DNA of 46,065 bases from an uncultured Porphyromonadaceae bacterium (GCA_900542255.1 UQMR01000010.1:1-46065); one strand, 5' to 3'. Positions 7,092 through 16,001 are shown, numbered from the stretch's first letter. Numbers and translations: made by a program. The notes: a model not told the origin generated them from the sequence alone.

Positions 7092-9430
7092 CCGAAATAG
7101 AAGAGGCGGCAACGCTGCTGCGCTCGGGCGGTTACTCGTGTGTCGTGAAAAAAGGAGATGTCACGCACACCTTTACACGTCGGGGTGTTGCCGATTTATA
7201 TACATTTTACCAAGAAACCCCCGAACTCCTTGCCGGAGCCTGCATTGCCGACAAGGTTGTAGGAAAGGCCTCGGCGGCCATTAAGGCGATAGGTGGCGTA
7301 AAAGAGGTTTACGCCGATGTGATAAGCACCGAAGCGCTGTCGCTGCTGCGACAAAAAGGCATTGCCGTCAGCTACGACAAAGAGACCCCTTATATAGAGA
7401 ACCGCGACAAGACCGGGTTGTGCCCGATGGAGACGGCATGCAAACAGCAACACACCCCGCAAGAGATATACAACAGCGTGAAGGCGTTCATTGCAAAACT
7501 GAAACAGCCCAAGAATGCTGCCACAGCCCTTATCGCCTGTATGGTGGGAATATCGCCGTTGCAAAGCCACGCACAGCACGACAGCACTCGCCCCATACCG
7601 GGCGACACCATCAAAGAGATTGTCGTAACCGGAACGCGCAACGCCACCGACACACGCAACCTGCCTACGACCGTATCGGTCATCGACCGACAGACCATAG
7701 AGCAATCGATGCAACCCTCGCTCCTGCCTATTCTCACCACGCAGGTGCCGGGACTCTTCACCACATCACGCGGTATTATGGGATATGGCGTCTCGGGCGG
7801 AGCGGCAGGAAGCATCTCGTTGCGCGGACTGAGCGGCAGCTCGGGGCAGCTGATGGTACTCATAGACGGACACCCGCAATACATGGGACTGATGGGACAC
7901 CCTATTGCCGATGCCTACCAAACGATGCTGGCCGAAAAGGTGGAAGTGGCCCGGGGGCCGGCCTCGATGCTTTACGGGTCGAATGCCATGGGAGGTGTTA
8001 TCAACATCGTAACCCGGCGCATGCAGGAAGAGGGGGTAAAGACCCACATCCACGCAGGATACGGCTCTTTCAACACGTTGGAGACCGAAGCCACCAACCG
8101 GGTGCGCAAAGGGGGCTTCACGAGCGTGGCAAGCGTATCGTATAACCGTACCGACGGGCACAGACCCGATATGAACTTCGAGCAATACGGCGGATATGTC
8201 AAATTGGGGTACGAATTTTCTCCCTATTGGAAAGCCCGTGCCGATGCCAATGTGACACACTTCAACGCATCGCAACCGGGTAGTACCACAACCCCTCTCG
8301 CCGATGCCGACCAACGCATCACGCGGGGCATGACATCGGTAAGCGTAGAGAACAATTACGACTGGACGTCGGGAGCAATAAGCCTCTTTTACAATTGGGG
8401 CGACCATCGGATTAACGACGGATACACGCCCAACCCCAACGACACGAACAACCCCAAAGAATATCGTTTTATCTCGCACGACGATATGATGGGGGTATCG
8501 GTATACCAAAGCGCCCAACTCTTTACCGGCAACAGGCTTACCGTAGGAATCGATTATTTCCATTTCGGAGGTTCGGCACTGAATCGCTACGTCAGCGGCG
8601 ACCGCACCGGGCAAGACGAGCCCATCGTAGAGATTGCGCAAGACGAGATAGCCGGATATGTCGATTTCAGGCAAGACATAACCCGCTGGGTCACCGTTGA
8701 TGCCGGCGTACGTATAGACCACCACAGCCAAACCGGTACCGAATGGATACCGCAGGCCGGCATTTCGCTGCACCTGCCCTACGACATAGAGATGAAAGCC
8801 TTGGCGAGCAAAGGGTTCCGCAATCCTACCATCCGGGAAATGTATATGTTCCCGCCTCAGAATCCCGACCTGCAACCCGAAAGCATGTGGAACTACGAAA
8901 TCGCTCTCTCGCAACAGCTCCTGGGCGGACGGCTCTCATATGGCGTAAACATCTTTTACATCGACGGCAAGAACCTCATCATGACCCTACCCAACCCCAA
9001 CGGCAGCGGTATGCTCAACCAAAACTCGGGGAAAATAGATAATACCGGTGTAGAGGTAGAGGGAAATTTCCGCATAGACAACCGATGGGCGGTAAATGCC
9101 AATTACAGCTTCCTGCACATGGAGAACCCCGTACTTGCGGCTCCCGAACACAAGCTGTACGCGGGCTGCAACTTCACCCATGAGCGTTGGAGTGTCTCGA
9201 CAGGCTTGCAGTATGTCGCAGGGCTGTACACTGCCGTAAAAACCAACGGTACAGGAGAAGAGACAAAAGAGAATTTCCTCTTGTGGAATCTGCAAGGGGC
9301 ATTTCGCGCCACAAAATGGTTGGAGATATGGGTGAGGGGCGAAAATCTGCTGGCACAACAGTATGAAATTATCGCCGGATATCCCATGCCGCGCGCCACA
9401 TTCATGGGCGGTGTCAACATCAACTTCTAA
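7088..9430 (+). CDS. DUF1893 domain fused to TonB-dependent receptor
   Basis: A single open frame of 780 aa starts in an ATGA overlap with the reductase. Residues 1-138 match DUF1893 (cytidine-deaminase-like fold), including ADKVVGKASA at 54-63 and TGLCPMETAC at 109-118. Residues 136-162 look like a signal peptide (lysines, short hydrophobic core, QSHA then Gln). KEIVVTGTR (176-184) opens the receptor plug, with GPASMLYGSNAMGGVINI-type plug sequence later and a beta-barrel ending in Phe at the C-terminus. The DUF1893 part would stay in the cytoplasm while the receptor is exported. An internal GTG at 7478-7480 would start the receptor with a normal signal peptide. No stop codon separates the parts in this sequence. 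The ligand is unknown. Confidence 0.85.
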   Translation: MTEIEEAATLLRSGGYSCVVKKGDVTHTFTRRGVADLYTFYQETPELLAGACIADKVVGKASAAIKAIGGVKEVYADVISTEALSLLRQKGIAVSYDKETPYIENRDKTGLCPMETACKQQHTPQEIYNSVKAFIAKLKQPKNAATALIACMVGISPLQSHAQHDSTRPIPGDTIKEIVVTGTRNATDTRNLPTTVSVIDRQTIEQSMQPSLLPILTTQVPGLFTTSRGIMGYGVSGGAAGSISLRGLSGSSGQLMVLIDGHPQYMGLMGHPIADAYQTMLAEKVEVARGPASMLYGSNAMGGVINIVTRRMQEEGVKTHIHAGYGSFNTLETEATNRVRKGGFTSVASVSYNRTDGHRPDMNFEQYGGYVKLGYEFSPYWKARADANVTHFNASQPGSTTTPLADADQRITRGMTSVSVENNYDWTSGAISLFYNWGDHRINDGYTPNPNDTNNPKEYRFISHDDMMGVSVYQSAQLFTGNRLTVGIDYFHFGGSALNRYVSGDRTGQDEPIVEIAQDEIAGYVDFRQDITRWVTVDAGVRIDHHSQTGTEWIPQAGISLHLPYDIEMKALASKGFRNPTIREMYMFPPQNPDLQPESMWNYEIALSQQLLGGRLSYGVNIFYIDGKNLIMTLPNPNGSGMLNQNSGKIDNTGVEVEGNFRIDNRWAVNANYSFLHMENPVLAAPEHKLYAGCNFTHERWSVSTGLQYVAGLYTAVKTNGTGEETKENFLLWNLQGAFRATKWLEIWVRGENLLAQQYEIIAGYPMPRATFMGGVNINF
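7478..7480 (+). promoter_or_regulatory. Possible internal GTG start of the receptor
   Basis: GTG at codon 131 of the fused frame would begin a protein with sequence (M)KAFIAKLKQPKN, a hydrophobic core and QSHA|Q, a good signal peptide. If used, the receptor would be 650 aa and made separately from the fusion. There is no clear ribosome site, but such sites are weak in this phylum. Confidence 0.35.
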
Positions 9431-9436
9431 ACGAGG

Positions 9437-9545
9437 GTGTGTCAAAGCTCTGTTATCGAGAATATGAACATATAGACTGAGTATCCCGAAAGAGTAAGAA
9501 AAGGGTCGTATCAAGCTCACTGCCGAGTCACGATACGGCCCTTTT
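9437..9545 (+). repeat. Dispersed repeat copy 1, with terminator hairpin
   Basis: It starts with GTGTGTCA just after the receptor stop and ends with the hairpin at 9499-9545. A related arrangement lies on the opposite strand at 20008-20105: the same GTGTGTCA end, a similar AT-rich middle and the same hairpin core (GTATCAA to GATACGG). The likely role is transcription termination between the convergent receptor and NYN genes. Confidence 0.5.
9499..9545. terminator. Bidirectional terminator between receptor and NYN gene
   Basis: A 14-bp inverted repeat (AAAAGGGTCGTATC and GATACGGCCCTTTT, one G-T pair) with a 19-nt loop. The A-run and T-run at the ends allow it to act on both strands. Confidence 0.7.
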
Positions 9546-9687
9546 ATGGGTTATACCTACAATTTTCACCTTACAGAGAACCGGTTTCAGCTTTGCCCAC
9601 CCCTTATAAAACAAGACATTCGCCCGGGGCCGGAGCATCACCCTCGGCTCAGGAATGAGACACGCACCAGCCTCAGCAAGAGCCGCA

Positions 9688-10314
9688 TTACTCTACCCTG
9701 TCGCAGATTCTCGACATGAGAGAGGCATCTTTCTTGCACTCGTTTTTCAGCTCTATATGGTGCCACGCCTCATCGTGCAGCAGACGCGAGGTCGATGAGT
9801 GGCTGCCCAAGTTCCATGTAAGCAATACGGTCTTTATCTTCACTGCATTGAGCTTGCGAGCCAGCATCTCATGGTCGGCATCGCCGGTAACAAGGACTAC
9901 ATAATCGAACTTGCGTATCATCGACAACTCGTATGCCTCCAAGGCAAACCATACGTCGATGCCTTTTTCCATAATATCAGTCTCACCGCCCGTCACAAAC
10001 TTGCGAAGATGTTTGTAATGGAAAACGACATCGTTCTCTATCAACGAATCTTCAAAAGCACGCTCTTCATAGAGGAGGTTCAACTCGGCAGCATCGGCAG
10101 CACGATACCGACCTCTGAAATAGTGACACTCGGTAATAAGCGTATCCTGATGTTTGCTGCCCGAAAGCATTGCCACGCGCGAACAGATAAAATCGAAGAG
10201 CCGAGTAAGATTTATCTTTACACCGGCCTTCCCCATGAGGGCTTCATTTATTTTGGCGTAGTATCCGCCATCGATAAACACACCTATTGTGGTATTGCCT
10301 TTGCATGTTTCCAT
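9688..10314 (-). CDS. NYN-domain (PIN-like) putative ribonuclease
   Basis: 208 aa when started at ATG 10314 (METCKGNT). A longer upstream frame would overlap the DUF2007 gene and adds no family sequence. The NYN/LabA-like fold is indicated by the first acidic strand GVFIDGGYY (D15), a KGIDVWFALEA segment and LVTGDADHEM, which together place the aspartates expected to bind metal. NYN proteins generally cleave or process RNA, so that is the likely role; the target is unknown. It is last in a three-gene minus-strand operon, 25 nt after the DUF2007 gene. Confidence 0.8.
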   Translation of the reverse strand: METCKGNTTIGVFIDGGYYAKINEALMGKAGVKINLTRLFDFICSRVAMLSGSKHQDTLITECHYFRGRYRAADAAELNLLYEERAFEDSLIENDVVFHYKHLRKFVTGGETDIMEKGIDVWFALEAYELSMIRKFDYVVLVTGDADHEMLARKLNAVKIKTVLLTWNLGSHSSTSRLLHDEAWHHIELKNECKKDASLMSRICDRVE

Positions 10315-10339
10315 GAGAAAATTTTTATAATTCGTGTTT

Positions 10340-10618
10340 TTAAGAAAGATTATCGGCAGGAGGAGTGTCGCTACCATCACTGCCAGCCGCATCGTTCAAG
10401 ATAGCCTGCGCTTTCTCGACATCTTTTTCAAACACCATCAACCGCATAGTACCCACGGTTGTAAGAGGGTAAAGGCTCGAAAAGAATTCGCCGGAAAGCA
10501 TGCACGGAATACCCGCCTCCTGCAATTTGGCACGCACCAGATTCGCCTCAAAGTCCGACGTAAAAGTCCTCAATACGACCGTCTGCTCCTCGCTATCGTT
10601 TTTCTTGCTGGTTATCAT
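10340..10618 (-). CDS. DUF2007-family small protein
   Basis: The 92-aa protein matches the DUF2007 'putative signal transducing protein' family: VVLRTFTSDFEANLVRAKLQ, then AGIPCMLSG and a long strand-helix ending in DVEKAQAILND. It has no signal peptide or membrane segment, so it should be cytosolic. Members often have a partner domain, and the precise role is not known. It lies 26 nt after the DnaJ-like gene and 25 nt before the NYN gene, so all three are probably co-transcribed. The C-terminal tail is acidic and low-complexity. Confidence 0.75.
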   Translation of the reverse strand: MITSKKNDSEEQTVVLRTFTSDFEANLVRAKLQEAGIPCMLSGEFFSSLYPLTTVGTMRLMVFEKDVEKAQAILNDAAGSDGSDTPPADNLS

Positions 10619-10644
10619 ATTGTTTTATCTTTGGGATAAAGATG

Positions 10645-11826
10645 TTACACCCACTTGACAATCAAATCGCCACGCTTCCCGGTACCATATATAGGCAATC
10701 CGAGACCCGGCAATACCGTCGAATCGGCACCTAAGATGGGTTCGACAATCTGCACGGTACCATCTAACAGGGGCACCTGCACGGGCGTCCCACAAGCCTT
10801 ACATTTGTCGGAGAGGTGTATTTTATATATTAGATTATATCCGTCGCGCTGAAAAGTAGGGTGTTCCGATATATTCTCTATAATGATATATAAGTCGCCG
10901 GTTTCCGAACCTATCATGTTTCCCCTTCCTTTAATAACAAGTTCCTGACCATTCAATAACCCGGCAGGTATATCGAACGAAACAGTATCTTCCTCGCTGA
11001 TATAACCTTCTCCATCGCACAAGGGACAAAAATCGACGTTAAGAACACCTTGCCCTTTGCAGTCGGGACAATTTTTTTTGACAGGATGAGGATATACCGT
11101 AACGTTGCCGAATATTGTCGAACGGGTTTCGCCCAATCCTTGCTCTTCCCATATAAAACCTTTTCCACCACAGGTAGAACATGGAATCGATATCATACCT
11201 TCTGAGGAACCTTTGCCGTTACATCGATGACAAGTCTTTTTCCTTTTATAACGAATCGTTTTTTTCACGCCGTTAGCCACATCTTCCAAGGTTAGGTTTA
11301 TTTTCATTCTCAGATGAAGCGGTATTTTATGTTCAGACGCTGATTTCTTGGCACTGCCTTCTTGAAATGAACCGAATAAACTCTTACCATTGAACTGCTC
11401 ATTAAATATAGATAAAATATCATCCATGGAAAAACCTTGGTCGCTATTTCCCGAAGCATTTTCTTGACGAGACGATTGTCCGGTATTTTCATTACTCGAC
11501 GGACGGAAAGTCTTCTGGCTGTTATCGGTAGGACGTATTGTTCTCTGCGAATCTGCCTCTTCAGAACTCGTCACAGTCCTTTGACTGCCACCGGTAGGAC
11601 GTATTGTTCTCTGCGAATCTGCCTCTTCAGAACTCGTCACAGTCCTTTGACTGCCACCGGTAGGACGTATTGTTCTCTGCGAATCTGCCTCTTCAGAACT
11701 CGTCACAGTCCTTTGACTGCCACCGGTAGGACGTATCGTTTTCTGCGAGTCTGCCACGCCATCATACTCCTCATCATCCATAGAGGGCTTTATGGTCTTA
11801 CTGCCTTCATTCATATCGTATGCCAT
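10645..11826 (-). CDS. DnaJ-like zinc-finger protein lacking a J domain, with TIRP repeats
   Basis: 393 aa. Residues 1-26 are acidic and include GSKTIKP. Residues 27-114 are four 22-aa repeats with core SQRTIRPTGG-SQRTVTSSEEAD; the fourth is divergent. Residues about 165-290 carry a DnaJ-type substrate domain with four CxxCxGxG motifs (CHRCNGKG, CSTCGGKG, CPDCKGQG, CPLCDGEG). The rest is the DnaJ C-terminal domain. There is no HPD-bearing J domain, so it should not stimulate DnaK in the usual way. It may hold clients, or act through the Thr-rich repeats, whose regular T-I-R-P sites look like phosphorylation or FHA-docking sites (inference). First gene of the operon with DUF2007 and NYN genes. 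Confidence 0.85.
   Translation of the reverse strand: MAYDMNEGSKTIKPSMDDEEYDGVADSQKTIRPTGGSQRTVTSSEEADSQRTIRPTGGSQRTVTSSEEADSQRTIRPTGGSQRTVTSSEEADSQRTIRPTDNSQKTFRPSSNENTGQSSRQENASGNSDQGFSMDDILSIFNEQFNGKSLFGSFQEGSAKKSASEHKIPLHLRMKINLTLEDVANGVKKTIRYKRKKTCHRCNGKGSSEGMISIPCSTCGGKGFIWEEQGLGETRSTIFGNVTVYPHPVKKNCPDCKGQGVLNVDFCPLCDGEGYISEEDTVSFDIPAGLLNGQELVIKGRGNMIGSETGDLYIIIENISEHPTFQRDGYNLIYKIHLSDKCKACGTPVQVPLLDGTVQIVEPILGADSTVLPGLGLPIYGTGKRGDLIVKWV
11485..11748 (-). repeat. 66-bp tandem repeat, 4 units
   Basis: Four in-frame 66-bp units encode the 22-aa TIRP repeats of the DnaJ-like protein. The central units are identical or almost so at the DNA level, which suggests recent expansion. The unit is divisible by three, so changes in copy number would keep the frame. 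Confidence 0.85.
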
Positions 11827-12019
11827 AACTACAAGATTAAAGATTAACTTACCAATTTGTTATAAAGATAATGTACCGCCAAATACAGATTTGCCATATA
11901 AGAACATTCTTTCGAAATGCAACACATCTTCTTTATGCAAATATAAAACATTTCTTATGCGCTACAAATATTTTGAATCGATTTTCACGACTCCATTCTA
12001 TATAGTATCCGCCCCCGCA

Positions 12020-12982
12020 TCAATCTTTATCGGAGCTGCATGCCTCACGCCAAGCATCGAACAACATGGCGGCCATGCGGCAATAACCGGCCGCATCGTG
12101 CGTTTTCAGCAGGGCTTTGCGTTCGCGCCGGGGTGCGTCGGGCAAGAAATATTGCCACAGGGCATGCAGGCGCACCATGAGTTGCGACTCCCCTTGCGAT
12201 GTTGCCTGCAAACGATTATAGATGGCGTCGTGGAAATGTTGCAACCGAGATACGACTGATGGCGTAAAAAGGCGTGTCTCGCCGGCCGCATATGCCGACG
12301 CCAACTGCGGGGCGGCTAACAGCCCGCGGCCTATCATCACCCCTGCCAACCACGGGAAAAGCTCATGCATGCGCGCTATTCCACCCAACGACAAGATATC
12401 GCCATTGTATATCAACGGCAACCGGCACGCATCGCCAAATGCCTCGAAATCGTCTATCGAGGGTGACCCCTTGTATTGCATCTTCCCTATACGGGGGTGC
12501 AGCGTGACATGATGCAGCGGGTAGTCGTTGAGAAGAGGTGCAAGGCGCATGCAATCGTCGGCATTGTCCCATCCGAGCCGCATCTTCACCGAGAAAGAGA
12601 GTTCGGGATAACGGCGCATCGCTTCCAGAATGCCTTCTACCGCATCGGGGTGCGGCAACAAACCGGCGCCCCGCCCGTGCAGCGCCACCGGCGGGAAGGG
12701 ACACGCCATGTTGATGTCGGCACGGGCATATCCGTTCTCTATGAAAAGGTCGGCCATACGACACAACTCGTCGGCATTACGGGGAAGCATCTGCGGCACC
12801 ACGGGGACACCGGCATTGGCCGCCGGAGCGATGTCGGCAAGGTCCTTCCGCCTGAAAGCACCTTTCTCTATACGGACAAATGGCGTATAGTAGGCTGTTA
12901 TCCCGCCCCACAACTCATGGTGCAGCCGGCGGAATGCAGCATCGGTATAGCCCTGCAAGGGGGCAAAATGTATCGATATCAT
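12020..12982 (-). CDS. dus: tRNA-dihydrouridine synthase
   Basis: FMN enzyme that reduces uridine to dihydrouridine in tRNA. The 320-aa protein starts at MISIHFAPLQGYTDAAFRRL, the usual Dus beginning. A longer frame to 13072 is rejected because it runs through the dnaJ terminator. The catalytic Cys is C94 in NMACPFPP. Further Dus signatures are FSVKMRLGWDN and HPRIGKMQYKG, and GVMIGRGLLAAP is the late phosphate-binding part. Which uridines it modifies cannot be told from the sequence. It stands alone on the minus strand after the grpE-dnaJ terminator. Confidence 0.9.
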   Translation of the reverse strand: MISIHFAPLQGYTDAAFRRLHHELWGGITAYYTPFVRIEKGAFRRKDLADIAPAANAGVPVVPQMLPRNADELCRMADLFIENGYARADINMACPFPPVALHGRGAGLLPHPDAVEGILEAMRRYPELSFSVKMRLGWDNADDCMRLAPLLNDYPLHHVTLHPRIGKMQYKGSPSIDDFEAFGDACRLPLIYNGDILSLGGIARMHELFPWLAGVMIGRGLLAAPQLASAYAAGETRLFTPSVVSRLQHFHDAIYNRLQATSQGESQLMVRLHALWQYFLPDAPRRERKALLKTHDAAGYCRMAAMLFDAWREACSSDKD

Positions 12983-13063
12983 AGAGGGTGTCTTTATCGT
13001 CGTCAATCGGGAGGCTTCCTGCATCGGGGACGGCACATAGAAGCCCGTCAAGGAAAAGAAAAA

Positions 13064-13091
13064 GAGGAACACGCCACAAAGGCGCTTCCTC
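13064..13091 (-). terminator. Terminator of the grpE-dnaJ operon
   Basis: An imperfect hairpin (GAGGAA/TTCCTC outer stem and CGCC/GGCG inner stem, loop ACAAA) lies 40 nt beyond the dnaJ stop. On the minus strand it is followed by the T-rich run TTTTTCTTTT. Confidence 0.7.
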
Positions 13092-13131
13092 TTAGAACTA
13101 TATGAATATTGAAAACCATTACAGGTCGCTA

Positions 13132-14310
13132 TCAGTGCCCCAAGATACGTTTTTTATCTTCGGCCGTAGGTTTCACTTCGGGCAGCTCTGCCAGAGCCTT
13201 TATCTTCTCCTTGGCATCGCGACTCAACTTCTCGGGGATGAAAATAGTAACCCTCACAATGAGCGAGCCTATACCGGGACTGCTGATAGAGGGAAGACCT
13301 TTACCCCGCAGCGCATAGATTCTACCGGGTTGTGTGCCGGCGTCTATCTTTATCCGTGCACGGCCGTCGAGTGTAGGTATCTCTATCTTATCGCCCAAAA
13401 CGGCCGTAGGATAATCTATCATGAGGTTATATATAAGGTCCTTGCCTTGACGCTCAAAGTCGGGGTGTTTCTCCTCCTTTATCACTACCAGCAAATCGCC
13501 GTTCACGCCGCCATGGCGCGGAGCGTTTCCTTTGCCCTCGACCGACATCTGCATCCCTTCGGAGACACCGGCAGGGATATTGACGGCAACGACCTCTTCG
13601 CCCCGTACGACGCCCTCGCCGTTACAGTAGGAGCATTTGCTGGTGATGCGTCGGCCTTCGCCATGACAATCGGGGCACTCGACAATCATACGGCTTGTCC
13701 CGAAGACCATGCGTTGCACTTGCGTCACATGGCCCGAACCGTTACAGGTAGGACAGGTGGTATATGCCGTGCCGTCTTTGGCGCCGGTTCCTTTGCAATG
13801 CTCACAAGGTATATATTTGGTGAGTTTCAGCTTTTTCTCTACGCCGGTGGCTATTTCGTTGAGCGACAGCTTGACGGTAACACGCAGGTCTCCGCCGCGA
13901 TTGACGCGTTGGCCGCCCCGTCGGTTATTGCCGTACATCCCGAATATATCGCCAAAGCCGCCTCCGAACGAGCCGCCTCCGAACGAGCCGCCTCCGAATA
14001 TATCTCCGCCAAAGAGGTCGCTCAGGTGCGACAATATATCGTCCATCGAAGCGCTGTATGAGCCACCGCCGGCTGCACCGCCCATCCCTGCATGACCGAA
14101 ACGGTCGTAACGGGCACGCTTATCGGGGTTGCTCAGCACATCGTATGCTTCTGCTGCCTCCTTGAATTTCTCTTCCGCCTCTTTATCGCCGGGATTTTTG
14201 TCGGGATGATATTGAATAGCTTTCTTGCGGTATGCTTTCTTTATCTCCTCGGCAGTAGCATTCTTTTCAACACCTAAAACTTCGTAATAATCTCTTTTTG
14301 TATCTGCCAT
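13132..14310 (-). CDS. dnaJ: Chaperone protein DnaJ
   Basis: Hsp40 co-chaperone that delivers unfolded proteins to DnaK and stimulates its ATPase; cytosolic. The 392-aa protein has the full type-I layout: J domain with YHPDKNPGD near residue 33, a Gly/Phe-rich linker with GGGSFGGG repeats (about 80-125), and a zinc domain with four CxxCxGxG motifs ([32 protein letters not shown]). The C-terminal substrate domain contains [18 protein letters not shown]. It starts 22 nt after the grpE stop, so the two form an operon. The window holds a second, J-less relative at 10645-11826. Confidence 0.98.
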   Translation of the reverse strand: MADTKRDYYEVLGVEKNATAEEIKKAYRKKAIQYHPDKNPGDKEAEEKFKEAAEAYDVLSNPDKRARYDRFGHAGMGGAAGGGSYSASMDDILSHLSDLFGGDIFGGGSFGGGSFGGGFGDIFGMYGNNRRGGQRVNRGGDLRVTVKLSLNEIATGVEKKLKLTKYIPCEHCKGTGAKDGTAYTTCPTCNGSGHVTQVQRMVFGTSRMIVECPDCHGEGRRITSKCSYCNGEGVVRGEEVVAVNIPAGVSEGMQMSVEGKGNAPRHGGVNGDLLVVIKEEKHPDFERQGKDLIYNLMIDYPTAVLGDKIEIPTLDGRARIKIDAGTQPGRIYALRGKGLPSISSPGIGSLIVRVTIFIPEKLSRDAKEKIKALAELPEVKPTAEDKKRILGH

Positions 14311-14332
14311 AATATGCTGCTCCTCTTCTTCT

Positions 14333-14944
14333 TTACTGCGCTACAACGACTTTCGGGAATCTTATGACGTTATCGTTGAGGGTATATCCTTTTTGTGTAC
14401 AATCTATGATTTTACCTTTCTGCTCGGGCGATGCGGCAGGGATTTGTGCTATTGCCTCATGTTTCTCGGGGTCGAAATCGACATCTTTCGTCTCCATCTC
14501 TTTTACGCCGTTCTGTTCCAGATAGACACGGAACTTGTTATATATGAGATTGAGGCCCTCTTTGAGGGCTGCCATGTCGGAACTTGTCTCTATCGCCTGC
14601 ATGGCACGCTCTACGTCGTCTATGACCGGCAGAATTGCCCTCATACACGACTCACCGCCATTCTTCAACAAATCGGCTTTCTCGCGCAACGTCCTTTTCC
14701 TGTAATTGTCAAATTCTGCCATCAGCAGCAGATAGTCGTTGTGTTGCTTCTCTATCTGCGCCTTCAACGACTCTACCTCGGCTGCCAATTTGTCAGTATC
14801 AGAAAGGACCTCGGCAACCTCTTCTGCCAATTTTTCACCCTCGGCATCTGTTTTTCCACCGGTAGGGGCTGTGTCTGTTTTTTCAGTAGCAACAGCTTCT
14901 TTTTCAAGCTCCTGCTTCTTATCTTTATTCTTTTTCTCTGTCAT
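14333..14944 (-). CDS. grpE: Nucleotide exchange factor GrpE
   Basis: Releases ADP from DnaK; cytosolic. The 203-aa protein has a long Lys/Glu-rich N-terminal tail, then a coiled coil (about residues 50-110) and the conserved [12 protein letters not shown] segment. The C-terminal beta domain ends with [28 protein letters not shown] in family fashion. It is the first gene of the grpE-dnaJ operon. A TGTTTTTG element near 15013-15020 could be a promoter, but the match is imperfect. No CIRCE-type operator was seen. Confidence 0.97.
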   Translation of the reverse strand: MTEKKNKDKKQELEKEAVATEKTDTAPTGGKTDAEGEKLAEEVAEVLSDTDKLAAEVESLKAQIEKQHNDYLLLMAEFDNYRKRTLREKADLLKNGGESCMRAILPVIDDVERAMQAIETSSDMAALKEGLNLIYNKFRVYLEQNGVKEMETKDVDFDPEKHEAIAQIPAASPEQKGKIIDCTQKGYTLNDNVIRFPKVVVAQ

Positions 14945-15064
14945 ATCTTATACTCTTTATATTCATTCTTTCATCGTGTTGCATCTCCGGGACGCAACCC
15001 TTTGTTTTACAACAAAAACATTGCCAGCATGGCGTATTCTGCCAATCCGTCACACATGCAATGC

Positions 15065-15883
15065 CTATACCTCGCACATGGCACTCCAAACAAAGCAATC
15101 GGGGAAGATGTGGGTATAACTGCACGGCCCGTCGAAAATACCGAATACCGATGCTCCCGACCCCGACATAGAGGCATATACAGCCCCCAACTCATAGAGG
15201 CGCTGCTTGACGGCGGCGATACGCGGATGGAGGGCAAACACGCCGGGCTCGAAGTCGTTGACAACCTGCCCGCGCCACAAGGCGGACGGCTGCGACAGCT
15301 CCTCGCGCAACGGCCGCTGCGGGACAGCCGGCACTATGCGGGCATAGGCCTCGGCCGTGGAAACTCCGACGGGAGGTTTCACCAACACGATATGCTTGCC
15401 TCGCAACGTAAAATCGGCAGAACTGAAACAATCGCCTATCCCGGTGGCAAACAGGGGGCGGTTGTATATGAAGAACGGACAATCGGCTCCCAGCGACGCT
15501 GCCATGCGCGCCAGGTCGTCATCGGCAAGCGGCAGGGCAAACATATCGCGCAACATGCGCAGGGTGTAGGCTGCATCGGAGGAACCGCCTCCCAACCCGG
15601 CGCCAAAAGGGATGGCCTTGTGCAAGTGTATCTCTACCGCCGGCAAATCATATTGCGACTGCAACAGACGATAGGCGCGCATTACCAGATTGTCGGCCAC
15701 ATCGCCTGCCGGCGCAAAACCTGTGACGGAAAGGGTTGTGGCGGATGCCGAAGCGGGCACAATCTCCAACACATCGGCCAGCGATATGGGATAAAACAAC
15801 GTCTCGATATTGTGGTAGCCGTCGGGGCGACGCGAAACGACGTGCAAACCTATGTTGATTTTGGCATTAGGAAATGTTATCAT
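15065..15883 (-). CDS. ispE: 4-diphosphocytidyl-2-C-methyl-D-erythritol kinase
   Basis: GHMP kinase of the MEP isoprenoid pathway; it phosphorylates CDP-methylerythritol in the cytosol. The 272-aa protein begins MITFPNAKINIGLHV. It has the ATP-binding glycine-rich loop PFGAGLGGGSSDAA near residue 93, a conserved GADCPFF, and the C-terminal GHMP motif YASMSGSGASVFGIF. It has its own consensus promoter (15904-15934) and is not joined to grpE (120-nt gap). The length fits the family. Confidence 0.95.
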   Translation of the reverse strand: MITFPNAKINIGLHVVSRRPDGYHNIETLFYPISLADVLEIVPASASATTLSVTGFAPAGDVADNLVMRAYRLLQSQYDLPAVEIHLHKAIPFGAGLGGGSSDAAYTLRMLRDMFALPLADDDLARMAASLGADCPFFIYNRPLFATGIGDCFSSADFTLRGKHIVLVKPPVGVSTAEAYARIVPAVPQRPLREELSQPSALWRGQVVNDFEPGVFALHPRIAAVKQRLYELGAVYASMSGSGASVFGIFDGPCSYTHIFPDCFVWSAMCEV

Positions 15884-15903
15884 CTCTTACAATTTTTCGT
15901 CTG

Positions 15904-15934
15904 CAAAAGTACGTTTTCTCATCGAATTATGCAA
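15904..15934 (-). promoter_or_regulatory. ispE promoter
   Basis: TTG (15934-15932), a 20-nt spacer and TACTTTTG (15911-15904) on the minus strand match the consensus. The start codon is only about 20 nt downstream of the box, so the leader is very short. Confidence 0.65.
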
Positions 15935-16001
15935 CTTGCTAAAAATCACCGTACTAATAAGTTTGTTAATAAAAGAGTTGAAAAGAATAAGCAGGCATTT
16001 T

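Noticed and set aside
11485..11748. CRISPR array
   Set aside because: The units are contiguous 66-bp coding repeats without spacers, and no cas genes are near.
11437..11847. Plus-strand repetitive protein
   Set aside because: It is the antisense of the TIRP repeats of the DnaJ-like gene; its repeats are a by-product of the 66-bp units.
12983..13072. N-terminal extension of the dihydrouridine synthase
   Set aside because: It runs through the dnaJ terminator, and the family start is MISIHFAPLQG.
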